Positions 20,038 to 30,067 of a DNA stretch of 64,000 bases are shown piece after piece. Origin of the DNA: Rhodoluna sp. KAS3 (GTDB lineage: Bacteria; Actinomycetota; Actinomycetes; Actinomycetales; Microbacteriaceae); assembly GCF_026000575.1 (NCBI RefSeq), contig NZ_AP026910.1, positions 372,001 through 436,000 on the forward strand, given 5' to 3'. Each line of letters opens with the position of its first letter. The stretch's first letter is position 1. Made by a program: the position numbers and the translations under genes. Under the pieces are notes generated by a model, which was not told the DNA's origin, did no database searches, and saw nothing but the letters and a program-made list of their open reading frames with translations.

Positions 20038-21366
20038 GTGACTGAAACTCTCTGGTACGTAGGCGGAATTCTCTTCATCGCGATTGGAATTGCGGTTTCA
20101 ATCGGTCTGCACGAAATCGGCCATCTCGTTCCAGCCAAAAAGTTTGGTGTCAAAGTTCCCACCTATGCGATTGGCTTTGGCCCAACGCTGTTCAAGTTTC
20201 GCCGCGGAGAAACCGAGTACGCGCTAAAACTCATCCCGCTTGGTGGTTTCATCACCATGATCGGCATGTATCCGCCGGCTAAAAAGGCTGCCAAACCTTT
20301 GCCTGCTGGCAAAAAGCTCGGGTTCTTTGCCGACATGATCAGTCAGGCTAGGTCTGCCCACAACGAGCACGAGACCCCAGCAGACGCAAACCGCAAGTTT
20401 TACCAGCTGCCGGTCGGCAAGCGAATGGTAATCATGTTTGGTGGTCCATTCATGAACCTACTTTTGGGCCTCGGCCTATTTGCCTTCGTTCTGGGTGTCA
20501 TGGGTGTTCCGCAACGAACAAATGTCATCGCTCAGGTCTCACCCTGCATCGCCACGACCGTCATGCAGGTAACTGACTGTGATCCTGTCGCCGACCCGTC
20601 GCCGGCGGTAGCAGCTGGCCTTCAAATCTCAGATGAAATTGTTGCCGTGAATGGCAAAACGGGAGACGACGCAGCAGTTTTGATTCAGGCTTTGCCTGCC
20701 GGGGTTCCAGCCATTTTTACCGTGCTTAGAGACGGCAAAAACGTCGACCTAAACCTAACCCCAATCGTTGCTCTGCGTCCGGTCATTGATTCCAAAACCG
20801 GTCAGGTGCAACTCGATGAGTCCGGTGACCCAGTGCTGCAAGAGCGCACGGTCATTGGTGTGGTTTTTGCTAACCAGAGGGTTCAGCAAGGTCCTGGATA
20901 CATCGCAGAGCAGTCTCTAGCAGCGGTTTCCCAAGTGGGAACAATGATTTTGACCTTGCCCCAGCAAATGGTTCAGGTTTTTGATGCCACCTTTGGCGGC
21001 GGTGAGCGCAATCCAGCCGGTGCCGTCTCGGTAGTTGGCATCGGTCAGTTAGCCGGAGAGGTTGCAGCGACTGACAGCGCTGACATCACCGACAAACTGG
21101 CAACCGGGTTGATGATTATTGCCTCCCTGAACTTTGCCCTATTCGCTTTCAACATGCTGCCGCTATTGCCGCTTGATGGTGGCCACATTGCCGGTGGGGT
21201 ATACGAGGCGGCTAAGCGCGGTATTTACAGGCTCCGAGGAAAGCCAGATCCTGGTCCGGCAGATACGGCTTTGCTTATGCCGGCAACCTGGTTTGTCGTC
21301 ATACTTTTGATGGCTATGAGCGTGTTGCTAATCCTGGCCGACCTAATCAATCCAATCGCCTTCTAA
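20038..21366 (+). CDS. rseP: Site-2 membrane metalloprotease (M50, RseP/Rip1-like)
   Basis: Intramembrane zinc protease that cleaves single-pass membrane proteins such as anti-sigma factors after a first cut. HEIGH (residues 25-29) gives two zinc ligands and the catalytic Glu, a PDZ domain occupies roughly 180-260, and NMLPLLPLDGGHI near residue 380 supplies the third ligand; the C-terminus is hydrophobic. 442 residues is typical for actinobacterial Rip1. GTG start. It sits between dxr and ispG as usual in this phylum. The membrane partner of the ECF sigma factor at 6189 would be a conceivable substrate, but nothing in sequence shows it. Confidence 0.94.
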   Translation: MTETLWYVGGILFIAIGIAVSIGLHEIGHLVPAKKFGVKVPTYAIGFGPTLFKFRRGETEYALKLIPLGGFITMIGMYPPAKKAAKPLPAGKKLGFFADMISQARSAHNEHETPADANRKFYQLPVGKRMVIMFGGPFMNLLLGLGLFAFVLGVMGVPQRTNVIAQVSPCIATTVMQVTDCDPVADPSPAVAAGLQISDEIVAVNGKTGDDAAVLIQALPAGVPAIFTVLRDGKNVDLNLTPIVALRPVIDSKTGQVQLDESGDPVLQERTVIGVVFANQRVQQGPGYIAEQSLAAVSQVGTMILTLPQQMVQVFDATFGGGERNPAGAVSVVGIGQLAGEVAATDSADITDKLATGLMIIASLNFALFAFNMLPLLPLDGGHIAGGVYEAAKRGIYRLRGKPDPGPADTALLMPATWFVVILLMAMSVLLILADLINPIAF

Positions 21367-21406
21367 ACGCTGTTTATGATTAGAGCAACCTGAAAGAGAG
21401 TTTTCT

Positions 21407-22567
21407 GTGGCTGCAATCAACCTTGGTCTTCCAAATACTCCTCCGCCAACCATTTCTCCGCGTCGCAAGAGTCGCCAGATTATGGTCGGCAAAGTGGCAG
21501 TTGGCGGCGATGCACCAGTGTCAGTGCAGTCAATGTGCACCACTCCAACGACTGATGTCAACGCAACTCTCCAGCAAATTGCTGAGCTAACCGCATCGGG
21601 TTGTGACATCGTTCGTGTTGCTGTACCCAGCCAGGACGACGCCGATCGACTTGCCCTGATTGCTCGCAAGTCTCAAATTCCAGTCATTGCCGACATTCAC
21701 TTTCAGCCAAAATACGTTTTTCAAGCTATCGACGCAGGTTGTGGCGCGGTTCGAGTAAACCCGGGCAATATTCGTCAGTTTGATGACAAGGTCGGCGAAA
21801 TCGCCAAGGCAGCTAAAGATGCTGGAGTTTCCATCCGTATCGGTGTGAACGCAGGCTCCCTCGACCCTCGTTTGCTGGAAAAATACGGCAAGGCAACCGC
21901 CGAGGCACTTGTTGAGTCTGCCGTCTGGGAGGCAAGCCTCTTCGAGGAACACGATTTCCACGACTTCAAAATTTCGGTAAAACACAATGACCCGGTGGTC
22001 ATGGTTAAGGCGTACGAAATGTTGGCTGAGCGAGGCGACTGGCCATTGCACCTCGGTGTAACCGAGGCTGGTCCGGCATTCCAAGGCACAATCAAGTCTT
22101 CGGTGGCATTTGGTGCCCTGCTATCGCGCGGAATCGGAGACACCATCCGAGTCTCGCTATCTGCACCTCCGGTTGAAGAGATCAAAGTTGGCTCGCAAAT
22201 ACTCGAGTCACTGAACCTTCGCCCAAGAAAGCTTGAAATCGTAAGTTGCCCAAGCTGTGGGCGTGCTCAGGTCGATGTTTACACTTTGGCCAATGAGGTC
22301 ACTGCTGGGCTCGAGAAGCTAACGGTTCCATTGCGCGTTGCAGTTATGGGTTGTGTCGTGAATGGTCCCGGAGAAGCACGTGAGGCCGACTTGGGCGTTG
22401 CTTCTGGCAATGGCAAGGGGCAGATCTTCGTCAAGGGTGAGGTCATCAAGACTGTGCCTGAGAGCGAAATCGTGGCGACCCTAATCGAAGAGGCCAATCG
22501 AATGGCCGCTGAGATGGACCCAACCCTTGTGGGCAGCCCGCAGGTGCTGGTAGCCAAAAAGGACTAA
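21407..22567 (+). CDS. ispG: 4-hydroxy-3-methylbut-2-en-1-yl diphosphate synthase (IspG/GcpE)
   Basis: [4Fe-4S] enzyme of the MEP pathway converting MEcPP to HMBPP. The cluster cysteines lie in SCPSCGRAQ and [12 protein letters not shown]; the TIM-barrel part contains [13 protein letters not shown] and [10 protein letters not shown]. 386 residues is a standard bacterial length. GTG start at 21407 with GAAAGAGAG upstream as ribosome site. It follows rseP by 40 bp and belongs with dxr functionally. No anomaly. Confidence 0.96.
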   Translation: MAAINLGLPNTPPPTISPRRKSRQIMVGKVAVGGDAPVSVQSMCTTPTTDVNATLQQIAELTASGCDIVRVAVPSQDDADRLALIARKSQIPVIADIHFQPKYVFQAIDAGCGAVRVNPGNIRQFDDKVGEIAKAAKDAGVSIRIGVNAGSLDPRLLEKYGKATAEALVESAVWEASLFEEHDFHDFKISVKHNDPVVMVKAYEMLAERGDWPLHLGVTEAGPAFQGTIKSSVAFGALLSRGIGDTIRVSLSAPPVEEIKVGSQILESLNLRPRKLEIVSCPSCGRAQVDVYTLANEVTAGLEKLTVPLRVAVMGCVVNGPGEAREADLGVASGNGKGQIFVKGEVIKTVPESEIVATLIEEANRMAAEMDPTLVGSPQVLVAKKD

Positions 22568-22600
22568 CCAAAACAATTGCTTCAAGAAGGGGAGCTGGCA

Positions 22601-23722
22601 ATGGCGCTAGCAATGACTCCGCCGATGGGCTGGAACTCGTGGAATGTTGGGCTGGATTCCAACGATTATCCCGACTTCACAAATTTGACTGAAAAGTCGG
22701 TTCTAGAGCAAGCCCGAGCTATGGTCGATCGGGGTCTGCTTGCCGCCGGTTATGAGTATTTTGTGCTCGATGACGGATACCAAAATGCGCGGCGTGATTA
22801 CCGTGGTCGTCTTCAAGGGCATGCATTGCGGTTTCGAAATGGCATCCCGTCGCTGGTCGAACAAGTCAAAGGGCTGGGGCTGAAATTCGGCATTTATTCA
22901 GTTCCGGGTTCCCTGACCTGCGCTCAGCAGTACAACGACTATGTTGCCGATGGGCTTGGCTCACTCGACAAAGAACGTATCGATGCTGAGGCTTTTGCTG
23001 AGTGGGGCATCGATTACCTAAAGTACGACTGGTGTCGGGCTCACTTGAACGATGGGCTGCTCGCGAAAGAGACATTTTCAAAAATGGCCGTCGAACTCGC
23101 TCGAACCGGCCGTGAAATTATGTACTCAATTTCTGAATACGGCCTTTTCAAGCCCCACGAGTGGGCGCCGGAATTCACTCAAATGTGGCGCACTACCGAC
23201 GACTTGTTCGCAAATTGGGATTCGATCCTGCGAACCATTGACCTTCAGGTTGACTTGTATCCGCACTCGAGACCAGGGGCTTGGAACGACCCCGACATGC
23301 TGCAAATCGGAAACCATGGTCTCACCGCGGCAGAAAATCGATCTCACTTCTACGTTTGGGCAATCCTGAACGCGCCGCTCATGATCGGTACTGATTTGGT
23401 CCGCATGCCTGAGTCTGTCCGTGAGCTACTGGTCAACCCCGGAGTTATCGAAGTTGACCAAGACTGGGGTGGCCAGCAGGGGCGTCGGGTTTGGCAGGGC
23501 GATGAAGCAGAGATTTGGGCAAAACCAATGTCGGATGGTTCCCTGGCGGCAGCGCTCCTAAACCGAGGTGATCGAACTTTCACGTTCGAGGTAAACGCCG
23601 AAAGCCTTGGACGCGACTTCAGTTCAGCCGTCGACGTTCCTTCCGCCTCGGATCTTGGCATTAGCGGTTCAGCAACCTTGGAGGTTGGCGCCCACGACAC
23701 GATGCTGATTCGAGTTCGGTAG
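22601..23722 (+). CDS. Glycoside hydrolase family 27 (alpha-galactosidase-like)
   Basis: Probable retaining alpha-galactosidase (or alpha-N-acetylgalactosaminidase). The start MALAMTPPMGWNSWN carries the GH27 signature; the nucleophile is Asp143 in YLKYDWC and the acid/base lies in WRTTDD (Asp200/201). The C-terminal ~85 residues form the usual beta-sandwich. No signal peptide is seen, so it should act on imported sugars in the cytoplasm. I chose ATG 22601 because AAGGGGAG sits just upstream; 22577 would add eight residues. The gene is wedged between ispG and proS, where no sugar genes are expected, and no sugar transporter is nearby. Exact substrate not determinable. Confidence 0.9.
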   Translation: MALAMTPPMGWNSWNVGLDSNDYPDFTNLTEKSVLEQARAMVDRGLLAAGYEYFVLDDGYQNARRDYRGRLQGHALRFRNGIPSLVEQVKGLGLKFGIYSVPGSLTCAQQYNDYVADGLGSLDKERIDAEAFAEWGIDYLKYDWCRAHLNDGLLAKETFSKMAVELARTGREIMYSISEYGLFKPHEWAPEFTQMWRTTDDLFANWDSILRTIDLQVDLYPHSRPGAWNDPDMLQIGNHGLTAAENRSHFYVWAILNAPLMIGTDLVRMPESVRELLVNPGVIEVDQDWGGQQGRRVWQGDEAEIWAKPMSDGSLAAALLNRGDRTFTFEVNAESLGRDFSSAVDVPSASDLGISGSATLEVGAHDTMLIRVR

Positions 23723-23730
23723 GGTCGCGA

Positions 23731-23736
23731 TAACAT
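23731..23736 (+). promoter_or_regulatory. -10 hexamer of a leaderless proS promoter
   Basis: TAACAT followed by seven bases and the proS ATG at 23744; no ribosome site, only 21 bp from the previous gene. Confidence 0.45.
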
Positions 23737-23743
23737 TGACCCC

Positions 23744-25507
23744 ATGCCTATTCGTCTTTCCTCGCTATTCCTGCGCACATTGCGCGAAGACCCATCTGAA
23801 GCTGATGTAGCTGGTCACAAACTGCTTTTGCGTGCCGGATACATCCGTCGCGCTGGTGCCGGCCTGTACACCTGGCTACCTCTGGGATTAGCGGTTAAGG
23901 CCAAGATCGAGCAGGTTGTCCGTGAAGAGATGGCAAACGCCGGTGCTCAGGAAGTGTTTTTCCCAGCCCTGCTGCCTCGCGAGCCGTTCGAGGCCACCGG
24001 GCGATGGACCGAGTATGGCGACAACCTTTTCCGTTTGCAGGACCGCAAGAAGAGCGATTACCTACTTGCTCCGACGCATGAGGAGATGTTCACCCTGTTG
24101 GTGAAAGATCTTTACTCCAGCTATAAAGACCTGCCAACCTGCCTGTACCAGATTCAGAACAAGTACCGCGATGAAGCTCGCCCTCGTGCCGGTTTGCTGC
24201 GCGGTCGTGAATTTGTGATGAAAGACGCCTACAGCTTTGACATCGACGATGAGGGTTTGAAGAAGTCTTATCAGGCGCAAAGAGATGCCTACGAGCGCAT
24301 TTTTACCCGCCTTGGCGTTGAATACGCGATTGTCAAGGCCGATGCCGGAGCCATGGGTGGTTCAGCATCTGAGGAATTCTTGTCGCCGAGCCCGATTGGT
24401 GAAGACACGTTTGTGCGCTCGCCAGGTGGTTACGCTGCAAACGTGGAGGCCGTTGCAACGGTGGCGCCTCCGGCCATCCCAATCGAAGGCCAGCCAGCCG
24501 CGAAGCAGGTAGAAACGCCTGGAGCCACCAACATCAAGCGAGTGGTTGAATTTGCCAACCAAAATGTTCAGCGCGTTGACGGCGTTGCGTGGTCTGCCGC
24601 GCACACCCTCAAGAACAACGTCATGGCCTTGGTCTCTCCTGAAGGAAAGCGTTCTCTAGTTGTTGTTGGCCTGCCTGGTGACCGCGAGGTTGATGCCAAG
24701 CGCGCCGAGGCAGCTTTTGCTCCAAACGAGGTCGAGCAGGCAAATGAAGATGACTTTGCCAAGCACCCAGAGCTCATCAAGGGGTTCATCGGACCGGTAA
24801 AGGGGGGCCAGGCAGTCCTTGGATTGAACGGCTCGAGCGGAATTCGATACCTGCTTGACCCACGTGTGGTCGATGGCAGTGCCTGGATTTCTGGCGCCAA
24901 CGAAAAAGATCAGCACATCTTTGATTTGGTCAAAGGCCGAGACTTTGAGGCTGACGGCGTTGTTGACATCGCTGAAGTTCGCGCTGGCGATCCAGCTCCC
25001 GACGGTTCGGGTCCTCTGGAGTTGGCCCGAGGTATTGAAATCGGTCACGTATTTCAGCTGGGTCGCAAGTATGCAGAGGCGCTTGGTCTTCAGGTGCTTG
25101 ACGAGAACGGCAAGTTGGTCACGGTAACTATGGGTTCCTACGGAATCGGTGTTACTCGACTAGTTGCCGTTTTGGCCGAGGCAAACCACGACGATAAGGG
25201 TCTCATTTGGCCTGCTGCGGCTGCCCCAGCCGATATCTATGTTGTTGCTGCTGGCAAGGATGAAGCAATCTACGCGGCAGCCGAGAAGCTGGCGGCAGAG
25301 CTTGAAGCCAAGGGTAAATCGGTGATTCTCGACGACCGCCAAAAAGTCAGCCCAGGCGTTAAGTTTGGCGACGCAGAGCTTATCGGTGTGCCAACAATTG
25401 TGATTGTTGGCAAGGGTCTTGAGAACGGAGAGGTCGACCTCTGGGATAGACGCTCGGGAGAGCGCCGCCCAGTCAAGGTAGACTTGGCCGTAGCGGAACT
25501 CATCTAG
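23744..25507 (+). CDS. proS: Prolyl-tRNA synthetase
   Basis: Charges tRNA-Pro with proline. The 587-residue protein is of the bacterial type: class II motif 1 in the N-terminal catalytic part ([26 protein letters not shown]), motif 2 ([25 protein letters not shown]), an editing insertion of about 170 residues between motifs 2 and 3, motif 3 ([16 protein letters not shown]) and a C-terminal anticodon-binding domain. ATG at 23744. Downstream nusA starts 57 bp later without rimP or another gene between, in contrast with many relatives. Confidence 0.96.
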   Translation: MPIRLSSLFLRTLREDPSEADVAGHKLLLRAGYIRRAGAGLYTWLPLGLAVKAKIEQVVREEMANAGAQEVFFPALLPREPFEATGRWTEYGDNLFRLQDRKKSDYLLAPTHEEMFTLLVKDLYSSYKDLPTCLYQIQNKYRDEARPRAGLLRGREFVMKDAYSFDIDDEGLKKSYQAQRDAYERIFTRLGVEYAIVKADAGAMGGSASEEFLSPSPIGEDTFVRSPGGYAANVEAVATVAPPAIPIEGQPAAKQVETPGATNIKRVVEFANQNVQRVDGVAWSAAHTLKNNVMALVSPEGKRSLVVVGLPGDREVDAKRAEAAFAPNEVEQANEDDFAKHPELIKGFIGPVKGGQAVLGLNGSSGIRYLLDPRVVDGSAWISGANEKDQHIFDLVKGRDFEADGVVDIAEVRAGDPAPDGSGPLELARGIEIGHVFQLGRKYAEALGLQVLDENGKLVTVTMGSYGIGVTRLVAVLAEANHDDKGLIWPAAAAPADIYVVAAGKDEAIYAAAEKLAAELEAKGKSVILDDRQKVSPGVKFGDAELIGVPTIVIVGKGLENGEVDLWDRRSGERRPVKVDLAVAELI

Positions 25508-25564
25508 TCCATTTTTGACTGGTTCCACAAACTGACAACTAACTAGCGGCCCGGGAGGCATCTC

Positions 25565-26545
25565 ATGGATATCGATTTGAGAGTATTGAAAGTTCTCGAG
25601 CGCGAAGCAGAAATTCCTTTTGCCGAACTGGTCGAAATTATCGAAGCAGCAATTTTGGCTGCGTACCACAAGCACGTTGGAAACAGCGATGAAGCTCGCG
25701 CCGAGCTAAACAAAACCACCGGTCACGTAAACATTTACGCGCCCATTGTGGATGAAGAAGGCACCAAGACCGGTGAAGAAGAAGTAACTCCAGAGAACTT
25801 CGGTCGCGTGGCGGCATATGCGGCCAAGCAGGTTATTGCCAGCCGTCTGCGCAACATCAGCGATGAAAACCTGTTGGGCGAGTTCAAGGGTAAAGAGGGT
25901 GACATCGTCGCCGGTGTTATTCAGCAGGGCCAGAAGCCGTACATGGTTTACGTTGACCTCGGCAGCATCGAGGCCATCATGCCCCCGGAGGAGCAGGTTC
26001 CAGGTGAGGACTACTCGCACGGTAAGCGCATCCGCGTTTATGTGACAGCGGTCAACAAGGGAACCCGCGGCGGACCGATGGTTACCGTTTCTCGTACCCA
26101 CCCGAGTTTGGTTCGCAAATTGTTCGCAATGGAAGTTCCTGAGATCGCCAGTGGTGTAGTCGAGATTGTTTCTTTGGCTCGCGAGGCCGGCCACCGCACC
26201 AAGATTGCCGTTCGCGCGCACGAAGCGGGTGTAAACGCCAAGGGTTCATGCATCGGTGAATTGGGCCAGCGAGTGCGAGCTGTCCAGAACGAACTGAATG
26301 ACGAAAAGATTGACATCGTTGATTACAGCGATGACCTGCCAGCTTTTGTAGCCCAGGCTCTATCTCCAGCCAAGGTTTCCAGCGCTTTCACGCTTGATGC
26401 CGCAACAAAGTCGGTTCGCGTGTTGGTTCCTGACTTCCAGTTGTCTTTGGCAATTGGAAAAGAGGGCCAGAATGCCCGTTTGGCAGCTAAGTTGACTGGA
26501 GCCAAGATCGACATTCAGCCTGACAGCATCCTCGAGGGCGAGTAG
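25565..26545 (+). CDS. nusA: Transcription termination/antitermination factor NusA
   Basis: RNA polymerase-associated factor affecting pausing, termination and antitermination. The 326 residues comprise the N-terminal polymerase-binding domain, an S1 domain (about 105-180, GDIVAGVIQQGQKPYMVYVDLGS), then KH1 and KH2 (GHRTKIAVRAHEAGVNAKGSCIGELGQRV; LAIGKEGQNARLAAKLTGAKIDI). It lacks the acidic C-terminal repeats of E. coli NusA, normal for actinobacteria. Start ATG follows GGGAGG. It heads nusA-ylxR-infB-rbfA-truB. Confidence 0.96.
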   Translation: MDIDLRVLKVLEREAEIPFAELVEIIEAAILAAYHKHVGNSDEARAELNKTTGHVNIYAPIVDEEGTKTGEEEVTPENFGRVAAYAAKQVIASRLRNISDENLLGEFKGKEGDIVAGVIQQGQKPYMVYVDLGSIEAIMPPEEQVPGEDYSHGKRIRVYVTAVNKGTRGGPMVTVSRTHPSLVRKLFAMEVPEIASGVVEIVSLAREAGHRTKIAVRAHEAGVNAKGSCIGELGQRVRAVQNELNDEKIDIVDYSDDLPAFVAQALSPAKVSSAFTLDAATKSVRVLVPDFQLSLAIGKEGQNARLAAKLTGAKIDIQPDSILEGE

Positions 26546-26576
26546 CTCTAGGCGGATTGCCTTGCCAGGGGTTAGA

Positions 26577-26843
26577 ATGGAACGTACCTGCGTTGGTTGC
26601 CGCCAACGCTCCCAGCGTGCAGACCTCCTTCGAGTCGTTGAAAAATCAGGTTTCTTGATCTTTGACAACCAGAAGAATTTGCCCGGTCGGGGAGCATGGC
26701 TTCACCCAGTTTCGGAATGTTTAGAGTTGGCTATTTCTCGGAAATCGTTTATCCGGGCGTTGAAACTCAAAAAACAGGTCGAGACATCAGGTCTGAATTT
26801 CACTAAAGAACAGGCAGAAACGATGTTGGCAAAAAATGAGTAG
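26577..26843 (+). CDS. ylxR: YlxR family RNA-binding protein (DUF448)
   Basis: Small basic protein always found between nusA and infB; B. subtilis/C. difficile homologues have been linked to RNA binding and RNase P regulation. The sequence contains RTCVGCRQRSQRADLLRVV and PGRGAWLHP, the family signatures. From the preferred ATG at 26577 it is 88 residues; an alternative ATG at 26562 adds five. Start choice is uncertain because no clear ribosome site precedes either. It lies 31 bp after nusA. Confidence 0.9.
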   Translation: MERTCVGCRQRSQRADLLRVVEKSGFLIFDNQKNLPGRGAWLHPVSECLELAISRKSFIRALKLKKQVETSGLNFTKEQAETMLAKNE

Positions 26844-26878
26844 CTCGAAATGAGTACCCAACAGCTTTAACGGCCTGC

Positions 26879-26904
26879 CCTGTCTAGGGGAGGCCCCAGA
26901 CAGG
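26879..26904 (+). promoter_or_regulatory. Hairpin overlapping the infB ribosome site
   Basis: CCTGTCT (26879-26885) pairs with AGACAGG (26898-26904), and inside it GGGG (26887-26890) with CCCC (26894-26897) around an AGG loop. The right arm contains the first bases of the infB Shine-Dalgarno AGGAG (26902-26906), so folding should reduce ribosome access. No T-run follows, so it is not a terminator. Confidence 0.6.
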
Positions 26905-26914
26905 AGAAACAAAA

Positions 26915-29617
26915 GTGGCGCTACCACGCGTGTACGACATTGCTAAAGAACTTGGAATCGATTCCAAGGTTGCTTTGGCCAAGCTCGCTGAACTCGGAGA
27001 GTTCGTAAAGAGCGGTTCATCAACTATTGCCCCGCCGGTTGCTAAGAAGCTTCGCGAGGCATTCCCAGACGCAAAACCAAAGGCTGAGGCCCCTAAGGCA
27101 GCTCCAAAGGCTGCTGCCCCTGCTAGCCCTGCAGCACCTGCTGCCCCGACTCCGGCAGCAATGACTCCGGCCGCTCCGGCGGCTCCTGCTCCAGCCGCTC
27201 CAGCAGCTACACCAGCAGTTGCTCCGACAGCAAGTCCGGCAGCGCCGACTCCAGCTGCAGTTGCTCCGGCGGCTCCAGAGGCGGCTCCAGCGGCCCCGAG
27301 CCCAGCCACTCCTGGAATTCCTCGTCCAGGCAACAACCCTTTCGCAGCAAGCCAGGGCATGGGTATTCCGCGCCCGGTTGCTCGCCCAGGTAACAATCCG
27401 TTTTCTCCATCGCAGGGAATGGGTCGCCCAGGTGGCCCACGTCCGGCAGGTGGCGCAGGCCGCCCTGGTGGCGCCGGCGGTCCTCGTCCGGCAGGGTCCG
27501 GCGCACCTCGTCCAGGTGGCGCAGGTGGAGCAGGTCGTCCAGGTGGTTTTGCACCACGTCCTGCTGGTGCTGGTTTTGCTCGTCCAGGTGGTGCACCGGG
27601 TGCAGCTCCGGGAGCCGGTGGATTCTCTCGTCCGGGTGGTGGCCCAGGCGCAGGCCGTGGTCGCGGCGTAGGCGGCGGAACCGCGGGTGCATTCGGTAAG
27701 GGTGGAGCACGCGGACAGAGCAAGGCTCGTAAGTCAAAGCGCGCGAAACGCGAAGAGTTCGAACAGCGTAACAACGCACCATCTCTTGGTGGCGCGATTG
27801 TTCCACGCGGAGACGGCACCACTGTTTTGCGTCTTCGCCGCGGCTCATCAATCCAGGACTTCGCCGACAAGATTGACACCACAGCAGGTCAGCTGATCAC
27901 TGTGCTATTTGCCCTTGGTCAAATGGCAACTGCAACTGCTTCCCTTGACGAAGAGACCTTCCAGATCCTCGGTGAAGAGCTTGGCTACAAGATCGAGGTT
28001 GTGTCACCAGAGGACGAAGAGCGCGAGCTATTCGAAGGCTTTGGTCTTGACGTGTCAACCGACTACGACGACGATGAGGCTGACCTTATTGCTCGTCCGC
28101 CAGTTGTCACCGTTATGGGTCACGTTGACCACGGTAAGACTCGTTTGCTGGACAGCATTCGTAACTCAAACGTCATTGCGGGCGAGGCCGGCGGAATCAC
28201 CCAGCACATCGGTGCCTACCAGGTACACGTTGAGCACGAGGGCATTGATCGCGCAATTACCTTCATTGACACCCCAGGTCACGAGGCGTTTACCGCTATG
28301 CGTGCCCGTGGTGCTCAGGTAACCGACGTCGCAATCTTGGTTGTCGCAGCGGATGACGGTGTTATGCCTCAGACCATCGAAGCGTTGAACCACGCTCAGT
28401 CTGCTGGTGTTCCAATCGTGGTCGCAGTGAACAAGACCGATAAAGAGAGCGCTAACCCAGCCAAGATTCGCCAGCAGTTGACCGAGTTCAACTTGGTTGC
28501 TGAAGAATACGGTGGCGACGTTATGTTCGTCGATGTCTCTGCTCTAACCGGCAAGGGCATCAAGGATCTTCTAGACGCTGTTCTACTTACTGCAGACGCT
28601 GCGCTCGACATGCGCGCAAACCCAAACAAGGATGCTCGCGGTGTTGCCATCGAAGCTAACCTTGACAAGGGTCGCGGATCAGTAGCCACAGTTCTTATCC
28701 AGTCAGGTACTTTGCGTGTTGGTGACTCAATCGTTGCCGGTGCTGCACACGGTCGTGTGCGTGCCATGTTCGATGAGAACGGCGTGGCGGTTGCCGCTGC
28801 CGAGCCAAGTCGTCCAGTGCAGGTTCTGGGTCTACAGTCAGTGCCTCGAGCCGGTGACACCTTTGTGGTTACCGAAGATGAGCGTCAGGCCCGCCAAATC
28901 GCTGAAAAGCGCGAGGCTGCCGACCGCAATGCTCTTTTGGCCAAGACTCGCAAGCGTGTCAGTCTTGAAGACTTCACCAAGGCTCTTGAAGACGGCAAGG
29001 TTGAGGCTCTTAACCTCATCATCAAGGGTGACGTTTCTGGTGCTGTTGAAGCACTTGAAGACTCATTGCTCAAGATTGAGGTTGACGATTCAGTTCAGTT
29101 GCGCATCATTCACCGCGGTGTTGGTGCAATTACCGAGTCAGACGTCAACCTGGCCACCGTTGACAGCGCGATCATCATCGGCTTCAACGTCAAGCCAGAC
29201 AACAAGGCCAAAGAGCGCGCCGACCGCGAGGGCGTCGACATTCGTCAGTACTCAGTTATTTATGCTGCGCTTGACGACATTGAGAAGGCACTCAAGGGCA
29301 TGCTCAAGCCAGAGTACGAAGAGTTCCAGTTGGGTACCGCAGAGGTCCGCGAACTGTTCAAGTCTTCAAAGGTCGGAACCATTGCTGGTTCGATCGTCCG
29401 CTCTGGTTCAATCCGTCGAAACAGCTCGGCACGCGTCTTGCGTGCGGGCAAGGTCATCGCGGATAACCTCAAGATTGACTCGCTAAAGCGATTCAAGGAC
29501 GATGCAACCGAGGTCAAGACTGACTTCGAGTGTGGTATCGGACTGAACGGCTTCAACGAACTCGAGCTCGAAGACATCATCGAGACCTTCGAGATGCGTG
29601 AAAAGCCTCGAGTTTAG
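26915..29617 (+). CDS. infB: Translation initiation factor IF-2
   Basis: GTPase that delivers fMet-tRNA to the 30S subunit. The 900 residues begin with the IF2N fold ([25 protein letters not shown]), then a low-complexity linker: Ala/Pro-rich at ~55-135 and Gly/Pro/Arg-rich at ~137-260, then basic residues, a second IF2N, and the G domain with P-loop GHVDHGKT (402-409), DTPGHEAF and NKTD, followed by domains II-IV. GTG start at 26915 after CAGGAG, part of which is in a hairpin. 10 bp before rbfA. A near-duplicate RPGNNPFxxSQGMG lies at 137-150 and 157-170. Confidence 0.97.
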   Translation: MALPRVYDIAKELGIDSKVALAKLAELGEFVKSGSSTIAPPVAKKLREAFPDAKPKAEAPKAAPKAAAPASPAAPAAPTPAAMTPAAPAAPAPAAPAATPAVAPTASPAAPTPAAVAPAAPEAAPAAPSPATPGIPRPGNNPFAASQGMGIPRPVARPGNNPFSPSQGMGRPGGPRPAGGAGRPGGAGGPRPAGSGAPRPGGAGGAGRPGGFAPRPAGAGFARPGGAPGAAPGAGGFSRPGGGPGAGRGRGVGGGTAGAFGKGGARGQSKARKSKRAKREEFEQRNNAPSLGGAIVPRGDGTTVLRLRRGSSIQDFADKIDTTAGQLITVLFALGQMATATASLDEETFQILGEELGYKIEVVSPEDEERELFEGFGLDVSTDYDDDEADLIARPPVVTVMGHVDHGKTRLLDSIRNSNVIAGEAGGITQHIGAYQVHVEHEGIDRAITFIDTPGHEAFTAMRARGAQVTDVAILVVAADDGVMPQTIEALNHAQSAGVPIVVAVNKTDKESANPAKIRQQLTEFNLVAEEYGGDVMFVDVSALTGKGIKDLLDAVLLTADAALDMRANPNKDARGVAIEANLDKGRGSVATVLIQSGTLRVGDSIVAGAAHGRVRAMFDENGVAVAAAEPSRPVQVLGLQSVPRAGDTFVVTEDERQARQIAEKREAADRNALLAKTRKRVSLEDFTKALEDGKVEALNLIIKGDVSGAVEALEDSLLKIEVDDSVQLRIIHRGVGAITESDVNLATVDSAIIIGFNVKPDNKAKERADREGVDIRQYSVIYAALDDIEKALKGMLKPEYEEFQLGTAEVRELFKSSKVGTIAGSIVRSGSIRRNSSARVLRAGKVIADNLKIDSLKRFKDDATEVKTDFECGIGLNGFNELELEDIIETFEMREKPRV
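27323..27424 (+). repeat. Internal repeat in the IF-2 linker
   Basis: The peptide RPGNNPFxxSQGMG occurs twice, 20 residues apart (residues 137-150 and 157-170), within the disordered Gly/Pro/Arg linker. It is a coding repeat of a fast-evolving region. Confidence 0.7.
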
Positions 29618-29626
29618 GTCTAGAAC

Positions 29627-30067
29627 ATGGCAGATGTTGCACGCGCTAGAAAGCTAGCGGAACGCATCAAGGTTTTGGTGGCAGAGGCGCTAGAGCGCGC
29701 CGTTAAGGACCCAGATTTGGGCTTTGTCACCATTACCGACGTCAAAGTTACTCCTGACCTTCAGCACTCAACCATCTTCTTCACGGTTTATGGAACACCT
29801 GCTGAAAAGGCTCGTAGCGCTGAAATCATCGAAAAGAATCGTGGCGTAATTCGTCGCGAGGTCGGGCGTCAGCTCTCAATTCGGTTGGTTCCAACCATCG
29901 AATTCGTAGCCGATGAAATTCCTGAAACCGCTGCACACATGAATGATTTGTTGGCAGCGGCCAAAGCCCGCGATGAAGAAGTGGCCAAATTGGCCGCAGA
30001 TGCTCACTGGGCTGGCGAAGAGAACCCATATAAAGAACCTCGACAGATTGAAGAGGACGAAGACTAA
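29627..30067 (+). CDS. rbfA: 30S ribosome-binding factor A
   Basis: Assists late 30S maturation and cold adaptation by binding near helix 1 of 16S rRNA. The 146-residue protein has the KH-like fold with RARKLAERIKVLVAEALERAVKDPDLGFVTITDVKVTPDL-type sequence (family signature in its first 50 residues) and an acidic C-terminal tail. ATG at 29627, ten bases after infB; it ends exactly one base before truB begins. Length and position are ordinary. Confidence 0.95.
   Translation: MADVARARKLAERIKVLVAEALERAVKDPDLGFVTITDVKVTPDLQHSTIFFTVYGTPAEKARSAEIIEKNRGVIRREVGRQLSIRLVPTIEFVADEIPETAAHMNDLLAAAKARDEEVAKLAADAHWAGEENPYKEPRQIEEDED

Noticed and set aside
26884-27882. Long minus-strand open frame (332 codons) opposite the start of infB
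   Set aside because: It is the shadow of the GC-rich, Ala/Pro/Gly-repetitive IF-2 linker; its product is pure low complexity with no ribosome site.
28716-29486. Plus-strand open frame of 256 codons inside infB
   Set aside because: It overlaps the IF-2 G and C domains in another frame and encodes a Ser/Arg/Leu-biased product of no family; infB is certain.
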